From: Sorghum bicolor
Lineage: Eukaryota; Streptophyta; Magnoliopsida; Poales; Poaceae
Assembly (NCBI RefSeq): GCF_000003195.3
Contig: NC_012878.2
Coordinates: 22,774,071-22,838,070 of the forward strand
Direction: 5' to 3'
Length of the DNA stretch: 64,000 nucleotides
Part shown: piece after piece, positions 1-12,500 of the stretch
Numbering within the stretch: position 1 is the stretch's first letter
Layout of the letters: every line of letters starts with the position of its first letter
The notes under the pieces: model-generated
Told to the model about the DNA's origin: nothing
Databases searched by the model: none
The model's input: only the letters and a program-made list of their open reading frames with translations
Position numbers and translations under genes: made by a program

Positions 1-2825
1 GAGTTTGCAATTGAGTTGATCCCAAGTACAGCACCAATATCTAGAAGGCCGTACCGGATGCCACCAAACGAACTCGCTGAGTTGAAGAATCAACTAAAAG
101 AGCTACTGGATAAAGGGTTCATCCGGCCAAGCTCGTCAGAGTGGGGTTGTCCAGCGTTGTTTGTGAAGAAGAAGGATCAATCATTGCGCATGTGCGTGGA
201 CTATCGTCCACTCAATGTAGTGACAATCAAGAATAAGTATCCCTTGACAAGGATCGATATCCTGTTTGATCAGTTGTCCAAGGCAAAAGTGTTTTCCAAG
301 ATAGATTTGAGGTCTGGGTATCATCAAATCAAGATTCGTCCGCAGGATATCCCGAAGACTGCTTTTTCCACCAGATATGGGTTGTATGAGTACCTTGTCA
401 TGTCCTTTGGGTTGACAAATGCTCCTGCATACTTTATGTATCTGATGAATTCAGTCTTTATGCCAAAATTGGATAAGTTTCTTGTGGTGTTTATCGATGA
501 TATTCTGGTTTATTCTGAAAATGAGCAAGATCACGCCGAACATCTGAGAATCGTGCTGACACGATTACGAGAGCATAAGTTATATGCCAAGTTCAGCAAG
601 TGTGAGTTCTGGTTGAAGAAAGTTCCTTTCCTAGGGCACATTCTGTCAGAAGAAGGGATTGCTGTGGATCCGTCAAAAGTGTAGGAAGTCATGGACTGGA
701 AGGCACCAACTTCTGTCTCGGAAGTTAGAAGTTTTCTTGGTCTGGCCGGGTATTATCACCGATTCATACCTGACTTCTCCAAGATTGCTAAGCCAATGAC
801 AAGTTTGCTGCAAAAGGATCATAAGTTTGTCTGGACGGAAGGGTGTGAGTTAGCCTTCCGCACCTTGCGAAAGTTGCTAACCACTGCTCCTGTTCTGGCA
901 CAACCTAATATCGAAAAGCCTTTTGATGTGTTTTGCGACGCATCGAAGAGTGGCCTGGGGTCTGTGTTGATGCAAGATGGCAGGGTGATAGCTTATGCTT
1001 CCCGACAGTTGAGAAAGCACGAAGTCAACTACCCAACTCACGACCTCGAGTTAGCAGCAGTGGTACACGCTTTGAAGATTTGGAGACATTATCTGCTAGG
1101 AAATAAGTGTCACATTTATACCGATCATAAGAGTTTGAAGTACATCTTCACTCAGTCCGAGCTAAATATGAGGCAACGACGGTGGTTAGAGCTAGTCAAG
1201 GACTATGATCTGGAAGTTCACTATCATCCGGGCAACGCTAATGTAGTAGCAGATGCGTTGAGTCGTAAACCGCACTATCAAGTGGTTCAACCGTTGTTTG
1301 AAGATGGGTTCAATCTCATGCATCCTGAGGTCTTATGTCACATACAACTCAGTTGTTCACTCGAGAGTCAAGTCATTGAAGGACAGAAAACAGACAAGGG
1401 TATTTTCCACATCAAGGAGAAGATCAAAGATGACCCAAAAACTCAATTTCGCGTTGATGAGAAAGGGGTACTGTGGTTTCAACATCGGTTAGTAGTCCCG
1501 AAGGATCGAGAATTGAAGAATCGCATCATGGATGAAGCCCATCTCTCTAAGCTTTCTATTCATCCTGGCAGTAGCAAAATGTATCAAGATCTAAGACCCC
1601 ACTTTTGGTGGACCAAGATGAAGAAGGAAATAGCCGCATATGTAGCCCGTTGCGACACGTGTTGCAGAGTTAAGGCCATCCATATGAAACCTGCAGGTCT
1701 GTTGCAACCGTTATCAGTTCCAGAGTGGAAATGGGAAGAGGTCAGTATGGACTTTATCACAGGATTACCGACCACGAGGAAGGGGAATGACTCGATTTGG
1801 TGATCATAGATCGATTAACCAAGTCGGCTCATTTCATTCCAGTCAAGAACAGATACAGACCTCCCGAGTATGCCGATATATATATGGCTGAGATTGTTAA
1901 GTTGCATGGTATTCCCAAAACCATTATATCAGATAGAGGACCACAGTTCACCGCTCACTTCAGGGAGCGAATGCATAAGAATTTGGGAACCAGTCTGATA
2001 AGAAGCACGGTGTACCATCCCCAGACTTCAGGTCAAACGGAGAGGCTAAACCAAGTATTGGAAGATATGCTGAGGGCCTGTGTGCTATCATCCAAGGGAT
2101 CATGGGAGTCATGGTTACCTCTGGCTGAATTCTCCTACAATAACAGTTATCAAGAGAGCATCAAGATGGCCCCGTTCAAAGCTTTGTATGGTCGGAGATG
2201 TAGAACTCCATTGAACTGGGTTGAACCTGGGGAGAGAAGATACTATGGTATCGACTTCGTGAATGAGGCAGAGAAGAAGGTACAAATCATACAGCAGCAT
2301 ATGCGCGCAGCGCAATCCCGACAAAAGAGTTATGCTGATAAGAGAAGAAGGCCACTTGAATTCAAAGTAGGTGACTATGTGTACCTCAAGGTTACGCCAA
2401 TGAAGAAGGTTCAGCGTTTCCGAGTTTGAAGCAAGCTTGCACCCAGATATGTGGGACCGTATCAAATACTAGAGAGGAAAGGCCCAGTGGCCTACAAGAT
2501 TCAGTTACCTAAAGAGTTGAGCTCGATCTTTCCGGTCTTCCATGTGTCGCAACTGCGGAAATGTTTGAAGGTACCTGAGCAAAGAATTGAACCTCGAGGG
2601 ATCAAAATAAAAGCAGATTTAGAGTATAAGGAGCAACCAGTGGGAATTGTGGATACCAAGGAACGGGTAACCCGAAACAGAATTGTCAGAACTTATAAGG
2701 TGGTGTGGAGTCATCATGACGATAGGGATGCCACCTGGGAAACAGAGGATTACTTGAAAACAGTTTATCCAAAATTTCATAAGAAATGGTTAGTAACCCA
2801 AAATCTCGGGACGAGATTTCCCTAA
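1..2825 (+). pseudogene. Chromovirus pol remnant: RT, RNase H, integrase, chromodomain
   Basis: The frame is open from base 1, so the N-terminus is outside the window. RT spans about 1-690 with the catalytic FIDD box near 490-505. RNase H covers about 890-1270 (DAS, YTDHKSL). The integrase HHCC zinc finger is near 1555-1675, followed by the DDE core: MDF near 1750, SDRG near 1930, and the glutamate of the QTER box near 2035. A chromodomain-like tail (RTYKVVW, TWETEDYL) is near 2690-2755. The product would copy and integrate the element. It is dead: there is an in-frame TAG at 682-684, a one-base frameshift near 1797-1801 inside the integrase core, and an in-frame TGA at 2427-2429. The final stop is TAA at 2823-2825. 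Confidence 0.92.
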
Positions 2826-2837
2826 GGGGGGAAGGGC
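2824..2837 (+). other. Polypurine tract of element A
   Basis: A run of A and G overlaps the pol stop and ends one base before the LTR start TGTAACATCC. This is the expected place for the plus-strand primer of reverse transcription. Element E has the same arrangement in reverse complement. Confidence 0.85.
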
Positions 2838-5800
2838 TGTAACATCCTAGGTGTTAAGCATGCATTTAGCCCTATCACAACATGCATAAGCATTTTCATC
2901 AAACATAGCATCATGAGCATGTCATTCATCCCAAAACATGATTTTATGTGCTTTATTTCATGTGTTTTAATTATGCTAAAATATGATGCTTGCTTCCAAA
3001 AATGTGAAATATTCAAACTAGGTTGATTTATGTGTAAGAAAAATTTAGAGTATTTTTGTGTAATTTTTTGAGCTATGGAATTTGAGAAATGGAATTTATA
3101 CAAGATTTCTAAATTGAATTTATTTAAAAACCTAGAACTAAGTTTTAATTTGTAATTCAAATTCTATTTGGAATTTGGTCTTGCTTATTAAAGCAAAGTT
3201 GTAGAGTTTTTGTTTTGGAACAACTTTGTTTTTGGGAGCAAGAGGTGAAAATGATTTTAAATTGGTCCAAATGAATTTAGAAAGAATTTGGAGAAAAGAA
3301 ATTCAAAAAAAAGAAAGGGGCAGGCGCTGCTGGGCCAACCCCGCTTCCCTTTCGGCCCAGCGAGCGGCCCGGCCTGGCTCCCCCTTCCCCTCTCTCCCGC
3401 GCGCGCGGCGCCCGCCTCGCTCCACCCGGTGCCGGCCACGTGGCGGCCGTACGCCGGAGTTGGACGCGCCGCGGCCGGCCTCCAACCCCCCCTGGTCGGG
3501 ACGCTGGCTCGGGCTCCCAGGCCATTTCCTCCGTTCTGTCCCCCGCGCCCTCCTTCTCCTTCCTCCCTCCACTCGCACCGCGTAGCAGCAGCAGCTCCTC
3601 CGCGCGCCATTGCCGGAGAAAGCCCCGCCGCTCGCCGCCGACCGCACCAGAGCCTCAAGCTCACCGCCGAGAGCACCAGCGCCTTCGTCATCGTTAGGGT
3701 AAGCTTGTGCGCGCGTTCTACCGAGGTGAGAGTCCGTCGAGCGCCGTGAATCGCTCGCCGGAGTTACGCCGAGCTCGCCGGAGTACTCCGCCGCGACGGA
3801 TCTTGTGTTTCTCTGCCTCTTTTCGCTGGTTCCTGGGTGCGCTAGGTCGGTAGGGTGGTGAGGAAGCTCGGAGAGGCGTTTGCGCACGCTCTACCGCGCC
3901 GGAGCGGCCTGGCCACGGCGAGCAGCGCCGCCGTGCCGCCATGCATGCTCGTCGGAGGTGTTCCGGTCATCCTCCGGCCAATCCAAGGGTACCGTTGGGT
4001 GCGCCTCGCTGCGGGGAGCACGTTGGTGCTTACCTCGTGGCCGGAGACCTCACCGCCAGCGAGATCTGCTCGTCGGAGGTGAGCTCCCTCTCGGTCTCGC
4101 TGACCGGTGGGGTCGGGGACCCACTGTCAGTCGCAGGGGGACCCCGGTGGGTGTAGATCTGGGTGCGCGTAGCCTTTTTCGTCGGTTTTCTTGAATAAAT
4201 GATTTCCAGAAATTGATTCAAAACTTGTAAAATTCATATCTTGAGTTCTACAGCTCCAAATTGGATGAAGTAAATTTTGGTGTGCTCTATATTTCCAGAT
4301 CAAGAGTTTGATGTAATTGCATGTCATGTTTGAGTAACTTTTATGAATGAATATATTTAATCCATGTTTTTGCTAAAATTGGAGAATGCATAGTAAATAA
4401 AATATGGTTCACAAAAATGTGAAACTTGATTTGTTGGCTCTGCATGTATGTTTACTCACTGGGAAAATATTGCTACATATTATTTGGTGTATAGATGAAT
4501 TTATGGTAATTTAAATGCTTGCATGGCAGTGATTTATGATTTTTAATAATTAATTGGATCATGCAATAAATCTGGAAAATTTTGTGGGTGTTTCTTATGA
4601 TATTAGACAAATTGTAAAAATATGAAATCTGTTGTTTGACACTTATATCATAGTAGAGTGATTATACTTACCCTATGAATTAATCTTGTGATTTTTGTGG
4701 CTCAAAATAAGTATCCAAAAATTATGAAAAATTTACAGTAGACTTTATGCTTAGCTGGTAGTCTCCTGTAATTTTTGTGGAATTTATTGATGAACAGAAT
4801 TGCATGTGATTTTTAATGGGCCTAGAAATGAATAAAGAAAATTTTGAATTGTTGTGTATATAGGTTGAATAGAATAGGTTGGGTTTGGTGTATCTTTGAA
4901 GCATCATGTGGTTGCTGGTTGCATTTGAAAAATAATTGTAGAAGAGAATGCAATAGATGTTTCATTTAATTGTTTGTTCTTGGATGATGTTGACTACCTT
5001 GTAATGAGCATGACCGAGTACATTACATATGCATCATGTCATGACTCCTTTGGTACTTTCTCATACAAGCATCCACTCGGGCATCTCGCACTCCACTCAT
5101 AAGCACCCATGCATCATACAGGCTCGCAGGAGAACGAAGTGGGACCCGAGGAACCCGAGGAGATTCAGGAGCAGGAACCTCCGGAAGCACAGGAAACCGG
5201 AGAGGAGCTGCAGGAGTGTCCGGATCACCGACCCAGCACGTTTGAGAAAGGCAAGCCCCGGAGCATTCTAAGTCTCCCTATTCTCGCTAACTTATATGAT
5301 GCGCTATAATTGTTCTACTATATTGCATCTAAGTGATAGGATTTGATTGATACCGTTGATGCATATGTACTCCTTGTTATCCCTACTCGTTCACCTACCT
5401 TGTCCTATGTAGATAGGCACGGAGTCTATGCTTAGCTTGCTTAGTCCGGTAGAAGTCGGGTGATTTCCTGTCACCTGCGAGAAATAGGTGGATACCTGCT
5501 TGATTAAGCATTGGTTGCTTGGGGAAAAGAATAACCAAGTATGGAATGTAACTGGAGACCGGGCAGGGTCTTATGGTGGGTTGACCATAGTGCCCCTGCC
5601 AGCGTCGATTAAGGACCGATCGTTGACGGCCCTCTTGTCATGTTGAACGCATGCCCCACACTTAGCTGGAAGGATAAGTCGTTCCGACCGTGAAGCCTGA
5701 ACACTATCCGGGCCGGGAATCGAGCCGCCATGCGCTGTATTGGTGATGGTTGAGGAGAACGACGAGGGCGCGGCGCGCAACCTTGGTATACCTTGGATAC

Positions 5801-6755
5801 CTCGGTCGTCGGAACGGTCCTCGGGTACTGGCGGTGCCTGCCGAACCCGCGAATTGGTCCTGGATAGTGTAATACAGTGATCTGTAGCTCACTTGATCGG
5901 TGAGTGTGGTTTGTGTGGGGAATACCTCGCCAGCTGGTTAGAAATCGATTCGAATCGCCATCGCTCCTGGATAGTGAGCACTTGACATGAGCTTCGTCCT
6001 CGTAGTAAGGACTATGGAACACTTGGGTTATGTTGATGAATGGTTTTAAGAAATGCTATGATGAGGTACTATCATAGCCTTCTACTCGCTTGTAATAGTG
6101 CAGGTGCAAACCTAGATGATAGGTAATGATACTTTCAACTTGAGCAAATTAAAAGAAGAAAGACTTATGTAGGTTATGATAGTAAAATCCTGCGGTTTTG
6201 CAAAATGGTTGTCAGCTACCCCACTATATAGCCTTCATGATCCTTGATGAGTCTTTATTTTAAGTTTATGACGGGTAAGTCTAGCTGGGTACCTTCTCGT
6301 ACTCAGGGTTCTACTCCCATGTTGTTTTGCAGATGGTCAAATGTACTATGGTTATTGCATCCTCTGTCTGTACCCAGCCATGGGTGATGACTAGACCAAG
6401 GGCGATGGTCACTCCGTCTTCTCTTTTGCTTTTGTGGGAATGACCGAACTATGGCACTGTATCAGACTAAGCGTGTGTGTTGTATTTTCGAACTACGAAG
6501 CTTCCGCTACTTGAAGAACTTGGTTTGTAATAACTTTAAGAACTCCGATGTATTTTATGAATGTTGAAATCTGGATGTATTTGTGAATGGCGACCGCTAA
6601 ACTTATTACGATCTTGGCTGTTGTGCGATATGTGGTTTGAAATCCTTCGAGATTTCATGGACTACCGGGATTATATGGGCTTAAGCGTGATGGTTTGACT
6701 ATGCAAATGGTCACTGTTAGGCTTAATCTCTTATAATTTGGTCGGTTCTGTTACA
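2838..6755 (+). repeat. 3' LTR of chromovirus A (about 3.9 kb)
   Basis: It begins TGTAACATCC after the PPT and ends GTTCTGTTACA just before foreign Tat coding sequence. It has a GC-rich island at about 3320-4150, a long AT-rich middle, and a 3' third that shares blocks with the LTR at 37711-40265. Those blocks include the run from aagtcgggtgatttcctg onward, the palindrome CGATTCGAATCG at 5946-5957, and a stem-loop at 6287-6304. The ORFs across the GC island overlap in several frames on both strands and look like composition effects. LTRs of 3-4 kb are usual for this group. Confidence 0.88.
5122..5309 (+). CDS. Proline/glutamate-rich short reading frame inside the LTR
   Basis: The frame is rich in Glu, Pro and Gln and ends with the pattern ECPDH, PSTF and KGKP. 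A comparable frame occurs in the LTRs at 38586-38737 and, on the minus strand, at 25067-25203 and 32724-32860. In each case it begins just after an AG that could be a splice acceptor, and GKP is retained near its end. In this copy the frame can also start at an ATG at 5109. The function is unknown. It could be a coding exon of an LTR-initiated transcript or simply a slowly evolving LTR block. Confidence 0.35.
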
Positions 6756-9361
6756 GCCATGACCTTTGGCTTAAAGAATGCTGGTGCTACTTATCAAAGG
6801 GCCATGAATTTTATATTTCATGAGTTCATCGGCAAGCTAGTGGAGATTTATATTGATGATGTGGTTGTTAAGTCTGGAGACTTCACGAAGCACCTTGCCG
6901 ATCTACGAAAGGTGTTGGAATGCACAAGGAAGCATGGTTTGAAAATGAATCCCAATAAGTGTGCATTTGGTGTATCGGCAGGGCAGTTTCTTGGGTTCAT
7001 GGTGCATCAAAGGGGGATTGAAATTAGTTGAAGATCTATTGAAGCCATCAACAAAATAGTTGCCCCTACCAACAAGACTGAACTCCAGTCCTTGATCGGC
7101 AAGGTAAATTTTATCAGGAGATTTATATCTAATTTGTCTGGTAAAATTCGTGCTTTCAATCCTCTTCTTAAGTTAAAAGCCGATCAAGAATTTGTTTGGG
7201 GGAAAGAAGAGCAGTTGGCTCTGGATGAAATCAAGAATTATTTAGTCAATCCTCCAGTTCTAATTCCACCTCAGCAAGGGAAGCCCTTCAGATTGTATTT
7301 GTCTACCGATGGGGTGGTCATTGGTTCGGCTTTAATTCAAGAATTTGAAGGGAAAGAGCGTGTAATTTATTACTTAAGCAGGAGGTTGATTGATGCTGAA
7401 ACCAGGTATTCGGCTATTGAGAAATTATGCTTGTGCTTGTATTTCTCTTGTATCAAGTTAAGGCACTACTTGCTATCGGCCGAATGCACTGTTATTTGCA
7501 AAGATGATGTAGTCTGGTATATGTTGTCTATGCCGATTATGAGTGGCAGGATCCGTAAATGGATTTTGGTGCTGTCGGAATTCGATCTGCGTTACGAATT
7601 GGCTAAGGCAGTTAAGGGACAGATTATGGCCGATTTTGTAGCTCAACATTGCGGTGCAGTGGAGGCTTTGAAAATTGTACCTTGGACGCTCTTCTTTGAT
7701 GGATCCACATGTGACCGGGGGGCAGGAATCGGTATAGTATTAATTTCTCCTCGGGGAAGGAAGTATGAGTTTTCCTTGCCGATTGTTGCCACGTCGACGA
7801 ATAATCAGGCTGAATATCAAGCTCTAATAAGGGGATTGGAGTTATTGAGAGAAGTTCATGCTGATGCTATTGAGGTCTTCAGGGATTCTATGCTAGTTAT
7901 AAATCAATTGGCTGGAAGTTATGAATGCCGAAGTGAAGTTCTCATAACTTATTACGAAAGGAGTATGCAACTGCTGAAGGAATTCAAAGATTTCCGATTA
8001 GAGCATATTCCTCGATTGCATAATGAAGAAGCCAATCGGTTGGCTCAGCATGCCTCAGGATATCAGCCTATGATTAATGCAATATCGGCAATCGGTGCCG
8101 ATGATTGGAGAAATAAATCATTGACTATTTAAGGGATCCATCTAGGAAAGTTGAAAGGCGGATTCGGTTTCAAGCCACCAAATATGTGCTCCTCAAAGAT
8201 GAATTGTATTATCGAACTATAGATGAGATTCTTCTCCGATGCTTAGGTGATGATAAAGCTAAGAGTTTGATGGGAGAAATCCATGAAGGGGTATGTGGAG
8301 CACACCAGTCGGCTTTAAAGATGAAGTGGATGATTAGGAGGAATGGATATTATTGGCCAACTATACTTGAAGATTGCTTTAAGTATTTCAAAGGGTGTCA
8401 AGGATGTCAAAAGTTTGGTAATATTCAAAGGGCGCCTGCATCGGCTATGAATCCTATTATAAAGCCTTGGCCGTTCCGAGGATGGGCTATTGATTTGATC
8501 GGCCAGATTTATCCACCATCTAGCAAAGGGCATAGGTTCATTCTAGTTACCACCGATTATTTCACCAAATGGGTTGAAGCTATCCCTTTGAAGAAAGTCA
8601 CATCAGCCATTATGATTGATTTTGTGAAAGAGCACATCATTTACTGATTTGGAATTCCTCAGATGATTACTACAGATTAGGGCACTATGTTCACGTCCGG
8701 GGAATTTGATGAATTTGCAATCGGTATGGGCATTAAAGTGTTAAATTCTTCTCCCTATTATGCACAAGCTAATGGGGAGGCCGAGGCATCTAACAAAGGT
8801 ATTATCAAGCTCATCAAGCGAAAGATTGAGGAGAATCCTAGGAGGTGGCATACGTTGTTGAACGAAGCCTTGTGGTCATACCGGATGGCTTGTCATGGAT
8901 CGACTAAGGTTTCACCTTATCAGTTGGTGTATGGGCATGATGCGGTGTTACCTTGGGAAATTAAGACTGGGTCTAGGCGACTATCTTTTCAGGATCAACT
9001 GACTGCCGATGATTATACTACTCTGATGACAAATGAGTTAGATGATCTAGCGGGACATCGGCTGAAAGCTTTAATGAGCATAGAAGAAAATAAGAAGAGA
9101 GTTGCCAAATGGTATGATAAGAAAGTGAAGACTAAGGAGTTTGCCGATGGAGACTTGGTATGGAAATTGATCTTACCAATCGGGACTAAAAGTTCGAAAT
9201 TTGGGAAGTGGTCTCCCAATTGGGAAGGTCCTTATCGGTTAAGTCGATCGGCTCCTGGTAATGCCTATATTTTAGAAACTCTCAAAGGAGTTGAATTTCC
9301 CAGAGCATTAAATGGCAAATATCTGAAGAAGTACTACCCAAGTATTTGGGTCGATGCATAA
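6756..9361 (+). pseudogene. Tat-type pol remnant: RT (second half), RNase H, aRNase H, integrase
   Basis: RT resumes at the FGLKNAG box and has YIDD near 6850. The first RNase H spans about 7290-7640. An archaeal-type RNase H (FFDGSTCDRGAG near 7695) spans about 7680-8070. The integrase has an HHCC finger near 8300-8420 and its core near 8480-8800, followed by a C-terminal domain ending at the TAA at 9359-9361. Breaks: TGA at 7029-7031, a frameshift near 8107-8125, TGA at 8645-8647, and a TAG replacing the codon after the second catalytic aspartate at about 8678-8680. Element A's insertion splits the gene. Without breaks it would encode replication and integration enzymes of a Tat element. 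Confidence 0.9.
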
Positions 9362-9518
9362 AAGTTTAAATGCCGATAACACTCCTATCGGCTGGATCAA
9401 AATGTGTCTGGGGCTGGACTTAATGTTTCAAAAGACGCCGATAACAGTCCTATCGGCTAGACTAAATGTCAGGAAAGCTGGAAAGTGGAGGCGCAAGGAT
9501 GTATTGCCGATGAAGAGC
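9362..9518. other. Intergenic strip between convergent genes, with two matching hairpins
   Basis: This 157-bp gap lies between the pol stop and the stop of the antisense gene. It holds two inverted repeats with identical 7-bp arms, GCCGATA and TATCGGC, at 9372-9392 and 9437-9457. Their 7-nt loops differ by one base (ACACTCC and ACAGTCC). They could fold in transcripts from either strand and may help define 3' ends. That role is inference. Confidence 0.55.
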
Positions 9519-12500
9519 TCATGGGCTCAGCAGTGCCTGGATCGCCGATATGGCGCGCAGACGGATCTGGTTGGCATCCTCTATCTCCTTCAAATCGTCA
9601 TCGGCGGAGCCTTCCACCGGCTTTAGCTTCTTTTTCATCTGCAGCGCCTTACGGCCGTGAATGTTTCGTTCTTGCTCGAGAAGCTTGATTGTCTCTGGCA
9701 GTTGGCTTTCTTCTTGTCGGGCTTGGGAGAAGGCATCCTCTACTTGTTTGAGTTCTGCCAATAGAGTTTCTCTTCTTGCCGGTAGGTCAGAAATCTTTTG
9801 CTTCAGTGCGTCTCCTGAGGACTTCAAGGTGCCGATGTTCTTGTGCTTCTCATCGGTAAGGAGCTTTTCTTTCATCATTTCCTCAGAAAGCCGAGTCTGA
9901 GCGGCTCTATCGGCAAGGCGCTGGGCAGCCCTCTGGTATTGCAGTTGACAACTCTCTAGATGTGCTGCTTGGAAAAGGATTTATTCGGCATCGGCGGGGA
10001 TTTGGCCTCTCAGGCTCTTGAATAAAGCCTTGGCCGGATCGGAGTCATCAACTAGTTGGGCTGTGTCTTGATGAAGGAGAACCGATAGTTCTTCCAGCCT
10101 TGCCCTGATCTCTGCCGATGTAACTCCAACTGCTCTGGAGGAGCTTGCTTCCTCACCTTCATCTTTAGAGACGTCGATGGCAAAGGAAAAGAGGCTGTCG
10201 GGAGAGTCTTGTTCCTGCAAAGGAAGTAAAGTGAGTCGTTCCATGGTCATATATTGATAAGTAATACTAATGGAGACTGGATGGCTTACTTGCTTCAAGG
10301 CGATCTATCGCCTTTGACTGGAAGATGCCGATGGAATCACAGGTTGATCGGCCGAGACTGCCGATTGAATTATGTTAGCTGAAAGAATAACAGAAATAAC
10401 TGTAAAACAAAAGAGATGGGTTCATCGGCAATAATCTTATAAAAGTGTGTTACCTTGAGGGGGGACAGTACTTGTCTGGACTGAAGAAACTACCGATGCT
10501 ACGATTGATCCTGCTGGATCGGTAGTATGCTCGCCTATATCAGCCGATGTATCTTCTAACTGAGGCACCTCTGGTTGGAGCTCTTCTAGTCGGGATTCTT
10601 CCGTTTGTGGTACTTCTTGCGGTTGAGGGGGAGATGGTACTTGCTGAGTCTGTGTTTCTGGAGAAGAAGGAGAGGATTCCACCGGAATTGGAGATACCGG
10701 AGGAGGAGGGGGAGTTGCCACTCTCTGGCGCTTTGTTTGTGCTCTGGTACTCTTGGCACCTTTTGTCTTCTGCTGGCTGGACTGGGGGGCATCGGCACCT
10801 TTGCTTTTGGTCCTTGCCGATGCACTGGTCTGCTGATACGGAGAAAAAATTTATGAGTACAAGTACATGTAAAAGTGGAATCGGTATGAATGGAAAGGTT
10901 TAACAATCACCTTGAAGGCCTGTGCTAAGGTGGAGATGGCTACCGATGGAGATGTCTTGGTTCTCTTGGTGGTCACTTTCTTAAGGCGCATACCTCGGTG
11001 CATGATGGCAGCAAGAGTGGGAGCATTGTTGCCGATTGAAGAGATCGGACCTGATGGGAACAGGTCAATCGGCTTGCCGATCCTGCTGACCGATGGGGGA
11101 GTGTAATCAACATGCAACATGACACAAAGGGTGAGTTACCGATGAAAATAAGGATAAAAGGATTAGAACATCGGTTTAGAGGTACTTACAGTGTTATCGG
11201 GGATTTTGTACTGGTGTCGATCATGCTGCGATATGTAAGAGCCGATTTGCAAAATAAATGCTCCTTCCATTCCTCCCACCATTGCTTGTATGCCTGAGTG
11301 ATGAAGAGGGCTGAGATCCACTCTGATAGATCTGCATCTGTATCGGCATTCGGCGACAGTTGGACTACTCGGGACCACTCAAGAAGGCTCGTGATGGTTT
11401 TCCTGGGTTTTATCACATTGGCAAAACAGAGAGCAATCGGTAGCTGACCGAAAGCTAGTTGCCAGGCTAGTGTCGATGGGTTGTAGAATTCATAAGTTTG
11501 GTTAGAATCTTTCACACTGCCAAAGAAATTCACTGGTATAGCTCTGGGGGTGATCAGTGCCGTCATCACATCATGATCATTGTTGAGAGCGTCATTGAAT
11601 GGATGGAAAACCAAAGGAAACATGGTATGTGGATCTTCATAGGGCATCCACGCTCGCTGCTCTCTGGTCAGGCCTTCATACAAGGTCTGAAAGAATCGGC
11701 TGACCTGGTCTGCATTGCCACCTGTACCAGGTGAGACAATGACAGCCTCGCCAAAGTTCAGAGCAGGGCGAGTTGCCGATTCTTCTTCATCCAGTTCATA
11801 ATCCTCAGCTATGTCCCTGGGGAAGCGTTGTGTGAAGAGGTTGAATTCAAGACGCTTGTGCATGTGGAGGTTAAGCCACATATTGATAAACCACTAGGGT
11901 CCTCCTAGGTTTCCGATGGGCTGGCCGAGCAGGAGTTTTCTGGCTACTTGGTGGAAGAGGTGGTAAGCGGAGCCTAGCAGATATCGGCCGAGGGGAAATC
12001 GGCCACCGTTGGCTAATCTCTCAGCTGCCGATAGGTAGACAGAGGTTGGTCCTGCCGATCGACCACAGAACACGAACTTATCCAGCCACATGTTCAGGAA
12101 GGTGGTTTGTTCCTTTATGTTGACAGGCCCCGTTCTGCGGTACTTCTGAATGTACCCAGACCAGCCGCCGATGGCGCGAGTGTCCACTTTGGCACTAGGC
12201 GTAGTGTCAAACAGGTGACTACTATCGGCAGTGGATACGTCTAAGCCAGTAAGCATGAGCACATCAGCAAGAGTGCGGGAAGCAGGGCCGTGGCCAAAGA
12301 CAAAGGCGTTGAGCGTGTCTGACCAGAAATATGATGTAGATATCAGCAGTGATTCGTTCCTATGCATATCGGCAATAGACAACCTAATGCATTGGTCCAG
12401 TTTTCGCTCACCCCACTGAACTTCATTCGAGTGGCTGACTCTCAAGAACCAATCTTTCCATCCCACTATGGGATTGGGCCAGGAATGGAAAGTATCCTTC

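Larger units (their letters stand above)
1..6755 (+). mobile_element. Element A: Ty3/gypsy chromovirus (Tekay/Del-like), 3' portion
   Basis: The sequence shows pol (RT, RNase H, integrase, chromodomain-like tail), then a polypurine tract, then a long LTR from TGTAACATCC to GGTTCTGTTACA. This order and the PPT/LTR boundary are typical of plant chromoviruses. The 5' LTR, gag and protease lie left of the window. The element is inserted in the RT of another gypsy element: the Tat pol frame resumes directly after the LTR end. The first five bases after it, gccat, should be the target-site duplication. Assignment to the Tekay/Del group rests on domain order, LTR length and termini, not on a phylogeny. 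Confidence 0.9.

Noticed and set aside
3226..4194. Many overlapping ORFs of 60-190 codons on both strands
   Set aside because: All lie in the GC island of LTR A, overlap in several frames and show no domain; high GC removes stop codons.
10547..10903. Plus-strand ORF of 118 codons
   Set aside because: Lies opposite exon 4 and intron 3 of the antisense gene; low-complexity shadow of the Pro-rich exon.
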